NCBI GenBank assembly: GCA_016703265.1
Contig: JADJCK010000001.1
Span: 434,001-498,000 of the forward strand
Direction: 5' to 3'
Length of the DNA: 64,000 nt
Source: a bacterium
Lineage (GTDB): Bacteria; Krumholzibacteriota; Krumholzibacteriia; LZORAL124-64-63
In this document: piece by piece, positions 12,913 to 23,400 of the stretch
How positions within the stretch are numbered: position 1 is the first letter of the stretch
How the letters are laid out: each line of letters begins with the position of its first letter
Notes under the pieces: model-generated
The model's database searches: none
What the model was told of the DNA's origin: nothing
What the model saw: only the letters and a program-made list of their open reading frames with translations
Made by a program: the position numbers and the translations under genes

Positions 12913-13868
12913 AGAGGATCGGAGTGCTGACCGGCGGTGGCGACGCGGCGGGCATGAACGCCGCACTGCGCGCGGTCGTACGCACGGCCTGGCGCCACGG
13001 CGCCGAAGTCATCGGCATCAACAAGGGCTGGCTCGGCCTGGCCGAGGGCACGTACCAGACGATGTCGCCGGGCTCGGTCAGCGGGATCCTGCAGAAGGGC
13101 GGCACCATCCTGCGCACCTTCCGCTATCCCCAGTTCGCCACTGCCGAAGGTGCGGCTCCGGTCGGGCGGACGCTGAAGAAGCTGAAGCTCGACGGCATGG
13201 TCATCATCGGCGGCGACGGCAGCTTCCGCGGCGGCACCAAGCTCGAGAAGGAATTCGGCATACCCTGCATCGGCGTGCCGGCGACCATCGACAATGACAT
13301 TCCCGGCACCGACTACAGCATCGGCTTCGACACGGCGCTGAACATCGCCATCGATGCCGTGGACAAGGTGCGGGACACCGCCACCAGCCACGGGCGCATC
13401 TTCGTCATCGAGGTGATGGGACGCGAGTACGGCCTGCTGGCGGCGCAGACGGCCATCGCCACCGGCGCCGAGGAAGTGCTCCTGCCCGAGGTGCCGTGGA
13501 AGATCGACGAGGTGTGCAGCCGCATTGCCGACGGCTACTCGCGGGGCAAGCACCATGCGCTGATCATCGTGGCCGAGGGCGCGGGCAAGGCCTCGTACGT
13601 GTCGTTCGAGATCAAGGCGCGGCTGAACCGCGACGTGCGCATGGTCGTGCTGGGACACGTGCAGCGCGGCGGCGCGCCGTCGGGCTTCGACCGCATCCTG
13701 GCCAGCCGGCTGGGCCACCACGCGGCCGAATCGCTGTTCGAGGGCCAGCACGGCATCATGGTGGGTGTCGTGTCCAACAAGATCCAGACCAGCCCGCTCG
13801 AGAAGAAGAGCAAGGCGGCGGCCAAGGCCGTACTCAAGGACGCGCGCCTGATGGAGCTTCTGGTCTGA
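12909..13868 (+). CDS. pfkA: 6-phosphofructokinase, ATP-type
   Basis: Phosphorylates fructose-6-phosphate to fructose-1,6-bisphosphate, the committed step of glycolysis. At 319 residues it matches the bacterial PfkA length. The GGDGS motif has Gly104, typical of ATP-dependent enzymes, where PPi-dependent ones have Asp. The catalytic TIDND with Asp128 is intact. The residue before TIDND is Ala125, where ATP enzymes have Gly and PPi or mixed enzymes have Lys, so the donor preference deserves a test. MNAALRAVVR replaces the common MNAAIRGVVR. It is translationally coupled to rarA and followed by a clear terminator. Confidence 0.94.
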   Translation: MKRIGVLTGGGDAAGMNAALRAVVRTAWRHGAEVIGINKGWLGLAEGTYQTMSPGSVSGILQKGGTILRTFRYPQFATAEGAAPVGRTLKKLKLDGMVIIGGDGSFRGGTKLEKEFGIPCIGVPATIDNDIPGTDYSIGFDTALNIAIDAVDKVRDTATSHGRIFVIEVMGREYGLLAAQTAIATGAEEVLLPEVPWKIDEVCSRIADGYSRGKHHALIIVAEGAGKASYVSFEIKARLNRDVRMVVLGHVQRGGAPSGFDRILASRLGHHAAESLFEGQHGIMVGVVSNKIQTSPLEKKSKAAAKAVLKDARLMELLV

Positions 13869-13896
13869 TCAGGCGCTCCGGCCAGGACGGCAAAAG

Positions 13897-13934
13897 GAAG
13901 CGGGCTCTCCACAGGGAAAGCCCGCTTCGCTTTT
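13897..13934 (+). terminator. Terminator after pfkA
   Basis: A 10-base perfect stem (GAAGCGGGCT with AGCCCGCTTC, 13897-13906 and 13919-13928) is followed by GCTTTTC. It ends the rarA-pfkA unit before the convergent lipoprotein gene. Confidence 0.85.
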
Positions 13935-13983
13935 CATTCCGACGCTTATCGCGACCGCGGTGACCGGGCCCGCGCGGCGGCGA

Positions 13984-14877
13984 CTAGCGGTCCTTGTTGT
14001 CGAAGCCTTCGACGAACGCGTTGGCGTACTGGAACCAGTCGATGCGCACCTTGCCCACCACATGGCCGAGGCCCGGGTGCTCGACGCGGCGCTTGGTCCA
14101 CTCGTCCTCGAGCGAAATCAGCGTGAAGGCGCCGATCACCGGCAGGTCCTTGTCCTTCAGCAGGTGCAGCATCCACTCGGCGCCGTCGGTCAGCTGGACG
14201 ACCTCGAGCGAGCTCGTGTCGCCGATCAGGTACCAGGCGTAGTCCTCGGGCGACGGCGTGGCGCCGGCGGCGAGGTCGTGGCGCGGACGGTACGCGAAGT
14301 TCGCGAAGGCGCTCTTCACGGTCCGCAGGGGATCGGTTTCCTTCTCGGGCAGGAAGGTGCTGCGGGCCTCGTCGATCTCGCCGACCTTGAAGCCGATCTC
14401 CGGCAGCGGGGCGCCGGGCACGTTCTGGTCGATGGCGCCGGCGCGCACCAGGCGCGGCAGCGTGTAGTGCGCGGGGCGGCGCAGGGTCGTCGTGTCGGCC
14501 TCGACCACGCCGTTGCGCTTGATGCGCTCGAGCACCAGGTGCGTCGGCTGCGGCGAGAACGTCTTGCGGACGCCGAGCATGGCGCCGGCCAGGCGCTGGT
14601 AGTTGCCCTCGAGGCCTTCTGCGACGAAGAACTCGAGGATGTTGCCGTCGCGAATGATGCCGGTGTTGCCCCGCACATACTCGAACGTCGGCGCGTCGAT
14701 CTCGAAGCGGAAATTGACGCTCAGCGTGTCGCCACGCGTGACTGCGCGCAGAGAATCGTACACGTAGGGATCGACGACTTCCTTCTTGCTGCACCCGGCC
14801 AGGCCGAACAGGGTGACGGCCAGCACGACCATCAGCAGGATCGTGACCCGGCGACGCGAGGACGTGACACCGAACAT
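13984..14877 (-). CDS. Hypothetical lipoprotein
   Basis: A 297-residue protein with a type II signal peptide: a basic start (MFGVTSSRRRVT), a hydrophobic core and the lipobox LAGC with the lipidated Cys near residue 29. The mature part is soluble and shows no domain that I know. The ATG at 14877 follows GGGAGG. It stands alone between pfkA (convergent) and the tryptophanase cluster. It is likely to be anchored in a membrane facing the periplasm; the +2 residue is Ser, which in proteobacteria would favour the outer membrane. Confidence 0.85.
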   Translation of the reverse strand: MFGVTSSRRRVTILLMVVLAVTLFGLAGCSKKEVVDPYVYDSLRAVTRGDTLSVNFRFEIDAPTFEYVRGNTGIIRDGNILEFFVAEGLEGNYQRLAGAMLGVRKTFSPQPTHLVLERIKRNGVVEADTTTLRRPAHYTLPRLVRAGAIDQNVPGAPLPEIGFKVGEIDEARSTFLPEKETDPLRTVKSAFANFAYRPRHDLAAGATPSPEDYAWYLIGDTSSLEVVQLTDGAEWMLHLLKDKDLPVIGAFTLISLEDEWTKRRVEHPGLGHVVGKVRIDWFQYANAFVEGFDNKDR

Positions 14878-15032
14878 GAATCAACCTCCCTAAGGGTGAT
14901 GGCAGGCCTTGCCGGTGGGTCGCAAGGCTAACAGGCGGCTCGCGGGCCGTGGCCGATCGGCGGCACAGCGCCGCCCGGCCGTGGCCGGCGAGACAGCCCT
15001 GATCACCGCGCCGGGTACATCCCGCGCCAGGT

Positions 15033-15085
15033 GACTGCCGCTCGCACTCGAGACTGCCGCTCGCACTCGAGACTGCCGCACGCAC
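15033..15085. repeat. 19-bp tandem repeat in a gene-free stretch
   Basis: GACTGCCGCTCGCACTCGA occurs twice in full and once in part (15033-15051, 15052-15070, 15071-15085). The surrounding 14878-15248 carries no gene that I can support. It also holds a short hairpin GGGGTCTCCGCAGACCCC near 15145. Confidence 0.65.
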
Positions 15086-15248
15086 AAAGCCGCCCGGCAC
15101 ATGCAATTGGCCGGAACGGCACGCGCCGTGTCCGGTCGCGCCGGGGTCTCCGCAGACCCCCGGCCGGGACCGTCCCGGCGGCTCCATGAAATTGGGGCAG
15201 ATGGCGACAAAAAGCAAATCCAAACACCGGGGAACCCCTGCCCGCGCC

Positions 15249-15923
15249 TTACGTTCCCCGACCGTGGAGCCGGGGCAGGCGCCGGGCCACGGCCACCACC
15301 TCGCGCGGCCGCTCGCTGAGCCCCTCCCACAGGCCCTGGAACGCCTCCCAGTGTCCCGGCATGAGCACGCCCCCGGTCGAGAACAGGCGGCTGAAGCGGC
15401 CCCGGCGCTCGGTCAGGGTGTAGCCCGGCAGTTCCCGGCGGGCCAGGCGGCCGTCGACGGTCACGGCCCAGCAGGCGGCGAAGGCCTCGGCCAGCAGGCC
15501 GGGCACGTCGAAGCTGCGCAGGCCGCCGCCGAGTACGTCATGGCCCCAGAGCAGGTGGTGGTGCAGGAAGGCGTCGGCGCGTGCGCGGGAAAATGCGGCC
15601 GCCGTCAGCGGCTCCTCGTCGCGCGCTTGTCCGGGACTTTCCCAGACGGCCCGCGGCGGGTAGACCGTGCCGGTGGCCGGCCGCAGCGGCCCGAACACGT
15701 CGGGGTGGCAGTAGATGGACAGGCCGGGCGGCTCGCCGGCCGTGCCCCGCCGCAGGCGCAGCCAGGCATCCTCGGAGCCGGCCAGGTCGTCGGCACAGAT
15801 CTCCAGCGCCGGCAGGAGCGGCTCGAGCGCCAGCGCGCCGAGCGCCTGCCGCGCGGCATCGTCCACCAGCCGGGCCACCGCCGGCTCGAGCCCCACGCAG
15901 GTGATGCGGGTCGAGCCGGTCAC
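15249..15923 (-). CDS. Hypothetical protein linked to tryptophanase
   Basis: A 224-residue soluble protein that I cannot assign. It has no signal peptide or membrane helix. A His-rich stretch FLHHHLLWGHDVLGGG near residue 125 could bind a metal, but it does not match a catalytic motif that I know. The start is a GTG only four bases after the tryptophanase stop, so the two are almost certainly one transcript. The link suggests a role tied to tryptophan or indole metabolism, but nothing in the sequence shows it. Confidence 0.75.
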   Translation of the reverse strand: MTGSTRITCVGLEPAVARLVDDAARQALGALALEPLLPALEICADDLAGSEDAWLRLRRGTAGEPPGLSIYCHPDVFGPLRPATGTVYPPRAVWESPGQARDEEPLTAAAFSRARADAFLHHHLLWGHDVLGGGLRSFDVPGLLAEAFAACWAVTVDGRLARRELPGYTLTERRGRFSRLFSTGGVLMPGHWEAFQGLWEGLSERPREVVAVARRLPRLHGRGT

Positions 15924-15927
15924 CGAC

Positions 15928-17328
15928 TCACGCCCCGCGCAGCAGCGGACCGCCGCCGACGGGCTGCAGCCGGGCCGTGAAGTGGCGCAACGAAGGCGGC
16001 TCCCACGTCACCTCGAGGCCGCACAGGCGCTCACCCAGGGCCATCACCTGTCCGCAGATGTCGGCCACATAGTCGAGCTGCGTGTGCGTGTAGACGCGTC
16101 GCGGCACGGCCAGGCGCACCAGTTCCATGGCCGGCGCCACGAGCTTGCCCGTGTCCGGGTCGCGATGCTCGAACATGAGGCTGCCGATCTCCACCGCCCG
16201 CACGCCGCCCAACAGGTAGAGCGCGGCCGTGACGACCTGCGCGGGAAACTGCGACTGCGGCAGGTGCGGCAGCATGCGCCGCGCATCAAGGTAGACGGCA
16301 TGACCGCCGGTGGGGCGCACGTACGGAACGCCCTGCTCGTCGAGTCGCTTGCCCAGGCGCGCCACCTGTCCGATACGGTAGGCCAGGTAGTCGGGGTCGA
16401 GAACCTCGCGCAGGCCCTGCGCCACCGCAGCGAGGTCGCGTCCCGCCAGCCCGCCGTAGGTGGGAAATCCCTCGCGCAGGATGAGCAGGTTCGTGGCCGA
16501 CTGCGCCAGCGTGTCGTCGTCCAGGCAGAGGAAGCCGCCGATGTTCACCAGCGCATCCTTCTTGGCGCTCATCGTGCAGCCGTTGCCCAGCGCGAACATC
16601 TCGCGGCAGATGTCCTTGATGGGCTTGTCGCGATAGCCGGCTTCGCGCTGCTGGATGAACCAGGCATTCTCCGCGAATCGGCAGGCGTCGAAGAACAGGG
16701 GCACGCGGTGCTCGCGGCAGAAGGCGCTGACGGCCTTCGCATTCGCCATCGAGACGGGCTGCCCGCCGCCGCTGTTGTTGGTGATCGTGAGCATCACGAA
16801 GGGAATGCGCTCGCGGCCGTACTTGGCGAAGGCGGCGGCCAGCTTGTCCAGGCTCATGTCGCCCTTGAAGGGCGCCTCGAGTTCGGGATCGAGGCCGGCG
16901 TCGGCAACGCAGTCGAGGGCGATGCCGCCCACATGCTCGACGTTGGCGCGGGTCGTGTCGAAGTGGATGTTATTGGGTACGACCTGGCCCGGCTGCACAC
17001 CCACCGCGAACAGCAGGCCCTCGGCGGCGCGGCCCTGGTGCGTGGGAATCACGTGCTTGTAGCCGAAGATGTCGCGGATGGTGTTCTCGAAGTCGGCGTA
17101 CGACTTGCTGCAGGCGTAGGCTTCGTCGCCCGTCATCATCGCCGCCCACTGCATGTCGCTCATGGCGCTGGTACCGCTGTCGGTCAGCAGGTCGACGTAG
17201 ATGGCCGCCGACGGCACCTTGAAGACGTTGAATCCCGCCTCGACCAGCAGCCGTTCGCGTTCCTCGCGACTGACGCGCTGGATCTTCTCGACCACCTTGA
17301 TGCGATACGGCTCGAACGCAAAGTCCAT
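15928..17328 (-). CDS. tnaA: Tryptophanase (tryptophan indole-lyase)
   Basis: A PLP enzyme that splits L-tryptophan into indole, pyruvate and ammonia. The protein has 466 residues (E. coli TnaA 471). Family blocks include the N-terminal LLTDSGTSAMSDMQWAAMM, THQGRAAE, and the PLP lysine in MSAKKDALV (Lys257). FDTTR carries the Asp that favours tryptophan; tyrosine phenol-lyase has Thr there. RAVEIGS also matches tryptophanase. The ATG at 17328 follows GGGAG. The frame remains open upstream of it, but that part has no similarity to the family. Indole production would be a testable trait of this organism. Confidence 0.93.
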   Translation of the reverse strand: MDFAFEPYRIKVVEKIQRVSREERERLLVEAGFNVFKVPSAAIYVDLLTDSGTSAMSDMQWAAMMTGDEAYACSKSYADFENTIRDIFGYKHVIPTHQGRAAEGLLFAVGVQPGQVVPNNIHFDTTRANVEHVGGIALDCVADAGLDPELEAPFKGDMSLDKLAAAFAKYGRERIPFVMLTITNNSGGGQPVSMANAKAVSAFCREHRVPLFFDACRFAENAWFIQQREAGYRDKPIKDICREMFALGNGCTMSAKKDALVNIGGFLCLDDDTLAQSATNLLILREGFPTYGGLAGRDLAAVAQGLREVLDPDYLAYRIGQVARLGKRLDEQGVPYVRPTGGHAVYLDARRMLPHLPQSQFPAQVVTAALYLLGGVRAVEIGSLMFEHRDPDTGKLVAPAMELVRLAVPRRVYTHTQLDYVADICGQVMALGERLCGLEVTWEPPSLRHFTARLQPVGGGPLLRGA

Positions 17329-17369
17329 GATCCGCTCCCGGGCTCGAGGCTCGCGTCGAAGCGCCGACT

Positions 17370-17417
17370 TCACGGCGCCGGCGCCGCGGGCTGGTCCGTC
17401 GGCGCCGGTACGAACAT
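17370..17417 (-). CDS. Possible 15-codon leader ORF before tnaA
   Basis: An ATG-started 15-codon frame reads MFVPAPTDQPAAPAP and stops about 40 bases before tnaA. In E. coli, tnaA is preceded by TnaC, which ends in Pro before the stop and stalls ribosomes. This frame also ends in Pro and is Pro-rich, but it has no Trp, so it cannot work by the TnaC mechanism. It may be chance. Confidence 0.2.
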   Translation of the reverse strand: MFVPAPTDQPAAPAP

Positions 17418-17468
17418 GGTCACTGCGAGCCCGCGGGACAAGGCGCCTGCGCCGTTCCGGCGGCAGGA

Positions 17469-20400
17469 TCAGGTGGCGTCGCCGGGCAGGGGCGAACGCA
17501 CCTGGTAAAGCACCAGCGCCTGGTCGGTGATGCGCCCGAGCACCTCGTAGTGCCGGCGCGCATCCTCCGTTCCCTGGCACATGTAGACGCCTGCGGGCAC
17601 ATACGGTCCGCCCGTGCGCGCGGCCTCGGCCAGGAGCGCCAGCGGGCGCGCCCCGGCCAGCGGCTGCTCGCCGAAGTCGCCCAGCGTGACCAGCCACCAG
17701 GCCTGCCACAGGGGCTGGTCGGGCAGCTCGGCCAGGGGCGCCCGGCCCCAGGCGGCGACCACGGCGGCCGCCCGCTCGCGTGCCTCGGGCTGCGCAAAGA
17801 CGACCTGCCCCCACTCCGACAGCGCGGCCTCGGCGGCGAAGGTCGCCAGGTCGGGCAGCGGCCCGGGCGGCAGCGCGTCCTGCCACGCGCGGCAGCTCTC
17901 GTGCAGCGAGGGCTCGAAGTAGCGCGGCAGCAGCGGCGGCGCCGCCGTCACGCGTGTGGTGTCGCTGCCGTCGCCGCCTGCAGCGGCGGCGGCCAGCAGG
18001 CCGTGGCGCGCGGGCGCGAGTCCCGCGGCCGCCAGCGCATCGGCCACGGCGGCCAGCAGTTCACGCGGTCCCGGCAGCAGCAGCCAGTCGAGCCGAGGTT
18101 CGCTCGCCGTGAGCCACCCGCGGTCCTGCAGCGAATCGGCGATGTACTCGAGGTCCGAAGGCAGCGCCGCGACCACACGCAGCATCGGTCCCAGTTCCTG
18201 CGATTCGCGCGCCGTCACGATGCGGGCCACGCACTGGTCCAGGTTCGCGGAATACTCGGCCAGGGCCAGGCCCTTCTCGCGTCGCCGCGTCGCTCCCGGG
18301 TCGCGGTCGAGCGGCGCGAGCATGCCCACTTCGGCCCAGGGCCGCTTGGCCAGGCGATGCTGCACCGTCAGCTCGACGATGTCGTCGGCGCGCGGCGTGG
18401 TGAGGAACAGGTGTTCCCACGGTTCCGCCGCGGCAGCCGGGTCCACCGTCATGATGAGCCGGCGGCCGCGACCGAGCTGCGCGATGCGGTAGCGGGTCTC
18501 GGGTTCGAAGCGCTGCACCTCGCACATGACCACGACCGCGCCGGCCGGATCGGCAGCCTCGGCGCCGCCGGGGCGGCCCAGGTCGAGCGTCGCGCCGCGT
18601 TCCGGCACCCGGATGTCGAGCGGCCCGGGCAGGCCGTGGCGCAGGCACTCGCGCGCGATGAACGCGGCCGTTGCGGGGTCGGGGCACCAGAAGGTCACCT
18701 CGCCGGGATCATCGGCGGCCTGCCGCGCCTGCGCCAGTCCGCGCACCAGCGCATCGTGACGACCGGTGCCGAGCGTGCCGCGCAGCACGAGGAAATGCTG
18801 TTCGTCGTCGAGGCCGGCCACGGCCGCCACGCGTTCGACGACCGCGCCCGGCGAAGGCCCGCCGTCCGAGCCGCCGAGCAGGTTGCGCAGGCCGCGACGT
18901 CCTTCGGCGAGCAGGTCAAGCCGGCCCTTGCCGTCGGGGGTCGCGGCCGGCTGGTCGAGGTCGCCGAAGCGCCCCGCCACAAGGGCGCCCAGCAATTGCC
19001 AGCCGTCGTCGCCGGCACGCACCGTGGGACTGTCGGCCAGGCTGAGCAGGTCGACCAGGTGCATGGCGCCCGGGCAGGCCGGCCCAAGCCAGCGCCAGTA
19101 GCCCAGCGCGGCGCCCAGCGCCAGGAAACCCCGTTCCTCGTCCTGCAGGTCGGTCACGCCGGTCTGCACGAGCAGCCCGCCCTCGGTGGGCATGGCCGCG
19201 GCCGCCACCTCGGACAGGCGCGCGGCGAAGATGGCCAGTGACTGCTGCAGCGCCGCCAGCACTTCGTCGGCCGGCCGCGAGATGCCGACCAGGCGACGCG
19301 TGCTGTAGAGCAGACCTCGCGGGCAGTTGTAGGTGAGGCCCACGTCGCCGAAGGCGCCTGCGCCCACCATCACCAGCAGCGTGTCGACGGCGGCCAGGTC
19401 TTCCGGCGCCACCTTCACCGGCGGGTGCTCCTGGTCGATCCAGGTCAGGCCGCCGACCGGCGCACCGGCCAGCCAGTGCGGCAGCACGGTGGTCAACGCG
19501 CCGCCCAGCTGGTCGAGCCGGCGCTCGATATCAGCGTGGCGACGCGGCAGCATCAAGGCATGACTCTCCAGCGCGCGACGCGCGCCCGGCACGCGCACCG
19601 AGGCAGCCGAGAGCGGGTCGCCCGCCAATCGCGCCACCCAGCGCAGCAGGCCAGCGCCCTGTTCCACATCGGCGGCGGTCAGGCCACCCAGCGCGGCCAG
19701 CCAGTCGAGCGGCAGCAGCTGGCGTCCCGGCGGCGGCGCCGGCTCGGCTTCTCCGCCTTCGCCACGGCCGGCGCGCGCGGCCATCACGGGCCGCAGGCGG
19801 GCCAGCAGGCCCTGGAAGCGGCGGATGACGGCCTCGGCACGGTCGGCCGCACCGACCCCGGGCGGGCAGGTCGGCGCCTGCGCGACCCCGGCTTCCACGA
19901 CCTCGGTCACGGGCTCGTACGCCGTGGCCGCGGCCGGCCCGAGCAGGCGCGCACCGCACGCCCGTTCGACGAAGCGGATCCACGGCGTGGGCATGGAAAC
20001 GGTCTGCAGGATGACGCCATGCGCACGCGCATCGAGCAGTGCGCGCAGTGCCAGCGCCGACTCCTGCGCCTCGCGATCGCGCGCCGGCAGCCATTCGTAA
20101 AGCCCGGTGGCCACGACCGTGCGCGGCGGATGTGCGGCCAGGAAGGCGCGCAGGTGCGGGTCGCCGAAATCGGCAGGCGCCACGCGCATCAATGGCGCCG
20201 GAAAATCGGCCGGCGATTCGCCGCCCCAGGCCGAGATGCCGTCGACGCCGCCCTGCGCCACGAGCGCCGCGGCGCCCGGCGGGCAGTGATCGCTGACGAG
20301 CAGCACCCAGTGGTCGAGTTCGCCCCGCTCCCAGGCCAGCGTGGTCCGGGCGGCCACCGCCGTCCACACGGGTTCCAGGTCGCCGACGAGCAGGTTCACG

Positions 20401-23400
20401 CCGGCGGGCATGCCGGTGTCGCCGGAAGCCAGCGCCGCCGTGGCGGCGATGTCGGTTGCGCCCAACGACGACCATTGGCGCGCGGCCGGCAGGAAGCGGC
20501 CCCAGGCCGTCTCGCGGTCGCCGGGCGCGAAGCCGGGCAGGTCGAAGGTGCGGCAGGCGCTGTCGGCGGTGGCGGCGGCGGCACGCGCGCCGTTCCAGCC
20601 GCCGGTGTCGGTCACCTCGCCGCCGGTGGCGCGCGAACGCAGCAGCCGCCACCAGCGCGTGTCCATGATGTCGACGCAGCTCCAGGGGCCGGCCAGGCGT
20701 GCCGCGACCTCGAGGGCGCACAGGCGCACGCGCCAGGCGAGATAGGTGCGGCGCTCGGCGTCGGCGTCGGTCCATTCCTGGCGCAGGTCGCCGGCGGCCA
20801 TGGGCACGGCGCCGCCCTGCAGGCTGGTCAGCGCCGACACCACGAGCGGACCCGAGTCTCCCGGTGCGGCGGCGCGGTTGGCGTCGAGGAAGCGCCAGCG
20901 CGGTCCCGCGGCGGCAACCTGGCCCGAGGCCACCTGCGACCAGAAGGCGCCGGCGTCGCCGTCGGTGGGCACCAGCACCGTGACCTGGCCTTCCTGTTCG
21001 GCCACGCGCTCGGTCCAGGCGGCCTGCGCCGCCATCGCCTCTGCCACGAGCAGGCGCGCATCGGGCACCGCGCCGCGGTCGACCAGGCGCAGGCGCGGCG
21101 GCCGCGCATCGCCGAGCGCCGCGCAGTAGGGCGAACCGAAAACACCGAGCCAGGTCGCCAGCAGTTCTTCCAGTTCGCCGCGCAACCAGGCAGCGCCCGT
21201 CAGCAGCGAGAGGTGACGGCCGCCGCGCGTGTGCAGCAGCGCATGCAGCCCGCGGATCTGCACGTCGGCGCGGCGCAAAAGGTCCCAGTGAACGGCGGCG
21301 CTGTCGAGGAACACCCACGAGGCGTCGGCGCCCTCGTACACGCCCCAGAGCGCATCGAGCCGCTCGGCGTCCGAGCCCAGGTGCTGCACCGAACCGGCCA
21401 CGAGCCCGGCCTTGCGCACGCGCTGGCTGAACTGCCCGGCCCAGGTGCGACCGCCGCCGTCCAGTCGCGGCGCTTCGCGCGGCAGGTCGGCCACGAGTTG
21501 CGCATAGCGGTCATACAGGGGCACGGCGCCTTCGGGGCGCGGGCGCACGTCGCGGAAGTCGAGCAGGTCGCCGTTGTGCGTCTCGACCAGGCGCGTCCAG
21601 TGCAGGAGCGGGAGCAGCGGCTCGCGTCCCGGACCGCGCGCACTCAGCAGGTCCTCGAGCAGGCCCAGCGCCGCATCGAGGTCGTGCACGCCGCCGCCGG
21701 CGGGGATCAGCGTGATGGGTCCGACAACACCACCGGCCACGCGGCCGAGCGCTTCGAGCCGCTCGAAGCGGTCCAGCACCACGCGCCACTTCTGCCGGCC
21801 TTCGCCCCAGGCCGCAAGCACGGCCGGCGCGTTGCCGGTGGAGATGATGGCCAGGTCGCTGCGGCCGAGCTCGGCGGTGGCGGCCAGTTCCTCGGCTTCG
21901 GGGTCGGGCGTCGTTCCCCGCGCGCTGGCCAGCGACCAGCCGAACGGGTCGGGGCGCGTCCACAGCACGGGCAGCGTCCACGCCTCGAAGGTGGCGTCCA
22001 TGGCGCGGCCGGCTTCGTCGTTCAGGCAGACGAAGGGATACAGGAAGCGGCAGACCGGGTCGCCCCGGTGCGCCATGGCGCCCACGCCAGCGCGCAGCGC
22101 CGGGTCGCCCGCATGCAGGCGGCTGCGCACGGCGAGCCAGAGCAGCCCGCCCAGAACGGCGCCCGCGGCCGGTCCCTGAGGCCAGCCTTCGCCCAGCGAG
22201 GCACGACGTGGCGGCTCGAGCAGCGGATGTCCCAGGGCCGGGTCCCAGCCCGACCGCCACGGCTGCGCTTCACCCAGCGCGATGCGCGCGAGCGCCGGAC
22301 GCTCGGCGCCGGTGCCGGGCAACCGGCTCTCGAGCACCGCGGTCAGCACGGCGGCGGCCGACCACGGCGCGGGGTCGCGTTCCCAGGCGTCGCCCACGGC
22401 CTGCGTCACATGCTCGTCGGCAGCGACGATACGACCGGCACACGGTGCCAGGAAGGCGTCCAGGGCCGCGGTGTCCTCGCCGGGCCGCCAGAACGCAAGG
22501 TCGCGCGGCTGGTCGCCCCACCAGAACACGACAGCGATGCGACCATCGGCTTCGACGGCGACCGACGCCCAGGAAAGGTTGTGCTCGGGCAACGGCCCGG
22601 CCTCGGGCCGGCGGTACTCGATGCGGCCGAGGGCGCGCTCGAACCGCGGCGCCAGTTCCGAACCCGGTTCGAGCCCGGCCGACTGCATGGCGCCGAGCGC
22701 CTCGTCGTAGCGCGGCACCGGGAAGTGCACGCGGTCGGTGTTGCCCAGCAGTTCGAGCAGGCGCACGCGCGCCTCGCTGGAACGCGCGGCCGGCCCGGGG
22801 CACACGTGCAGGAAGGCGCGATAGAGCTCGACGCTGGCCAGGGCGCGCCCCAGCAGGCGGTCGGCGGTGATGGCCTCGAGCCAGCAGCGCTCCTCCTCCA
22901 GCCGTCCTGCCGAGCCGAAGTAGCGCGGCTGCAGCAGCTGCAGGAAGACCTGCGCCCACTCCTGCGATTCGGGAGAGCCCTGCCGCAACACACCCTGCTC
23001 GACGAAGGACTCGAGCAGTTCACCGCCCTTGCGGGCCATCCACAGGCGGTCTTCCTCGGTGAGCGGGATGTCGTGCCGCACGAGCTGCAGGTCGAACGGA
23101 CGGCCCGTACGGCTGGCCGTGCGGAACAGGCCCTTCAACAGGGGTACTGCCGAGGCGGGCTCCTCGACGAAGACCCGGCTGCGTGCGACCAGGAACAGCG
23201 ACTTCTCGAGCACGGGCTGGTTGCGCTCGGCATCGTCTTCCGGGCGCAACTCGGCAACGCGCACGCCTTCGCGCACGATCTTGTCGGCCTCGCCCAGGAA
23301 GCGCTCGCGGAAGCGACCGGAGAGACGCTCCCAGCGCCCGGGACGCGGCGGTCCGCGGTGCCACAGGCGGGAGACGCCGTCGGAGATGGTCTCGGTGAAG

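Noticed and set aside
15928..17328. Tyrosine phenol-lyase instead of tryptophanase
   Set aside because: FDTTR has the Asp of tryptophanase where the phenol-lyase has Thr, and RAVEIGS and the following DPDTGK match tryptophanase.
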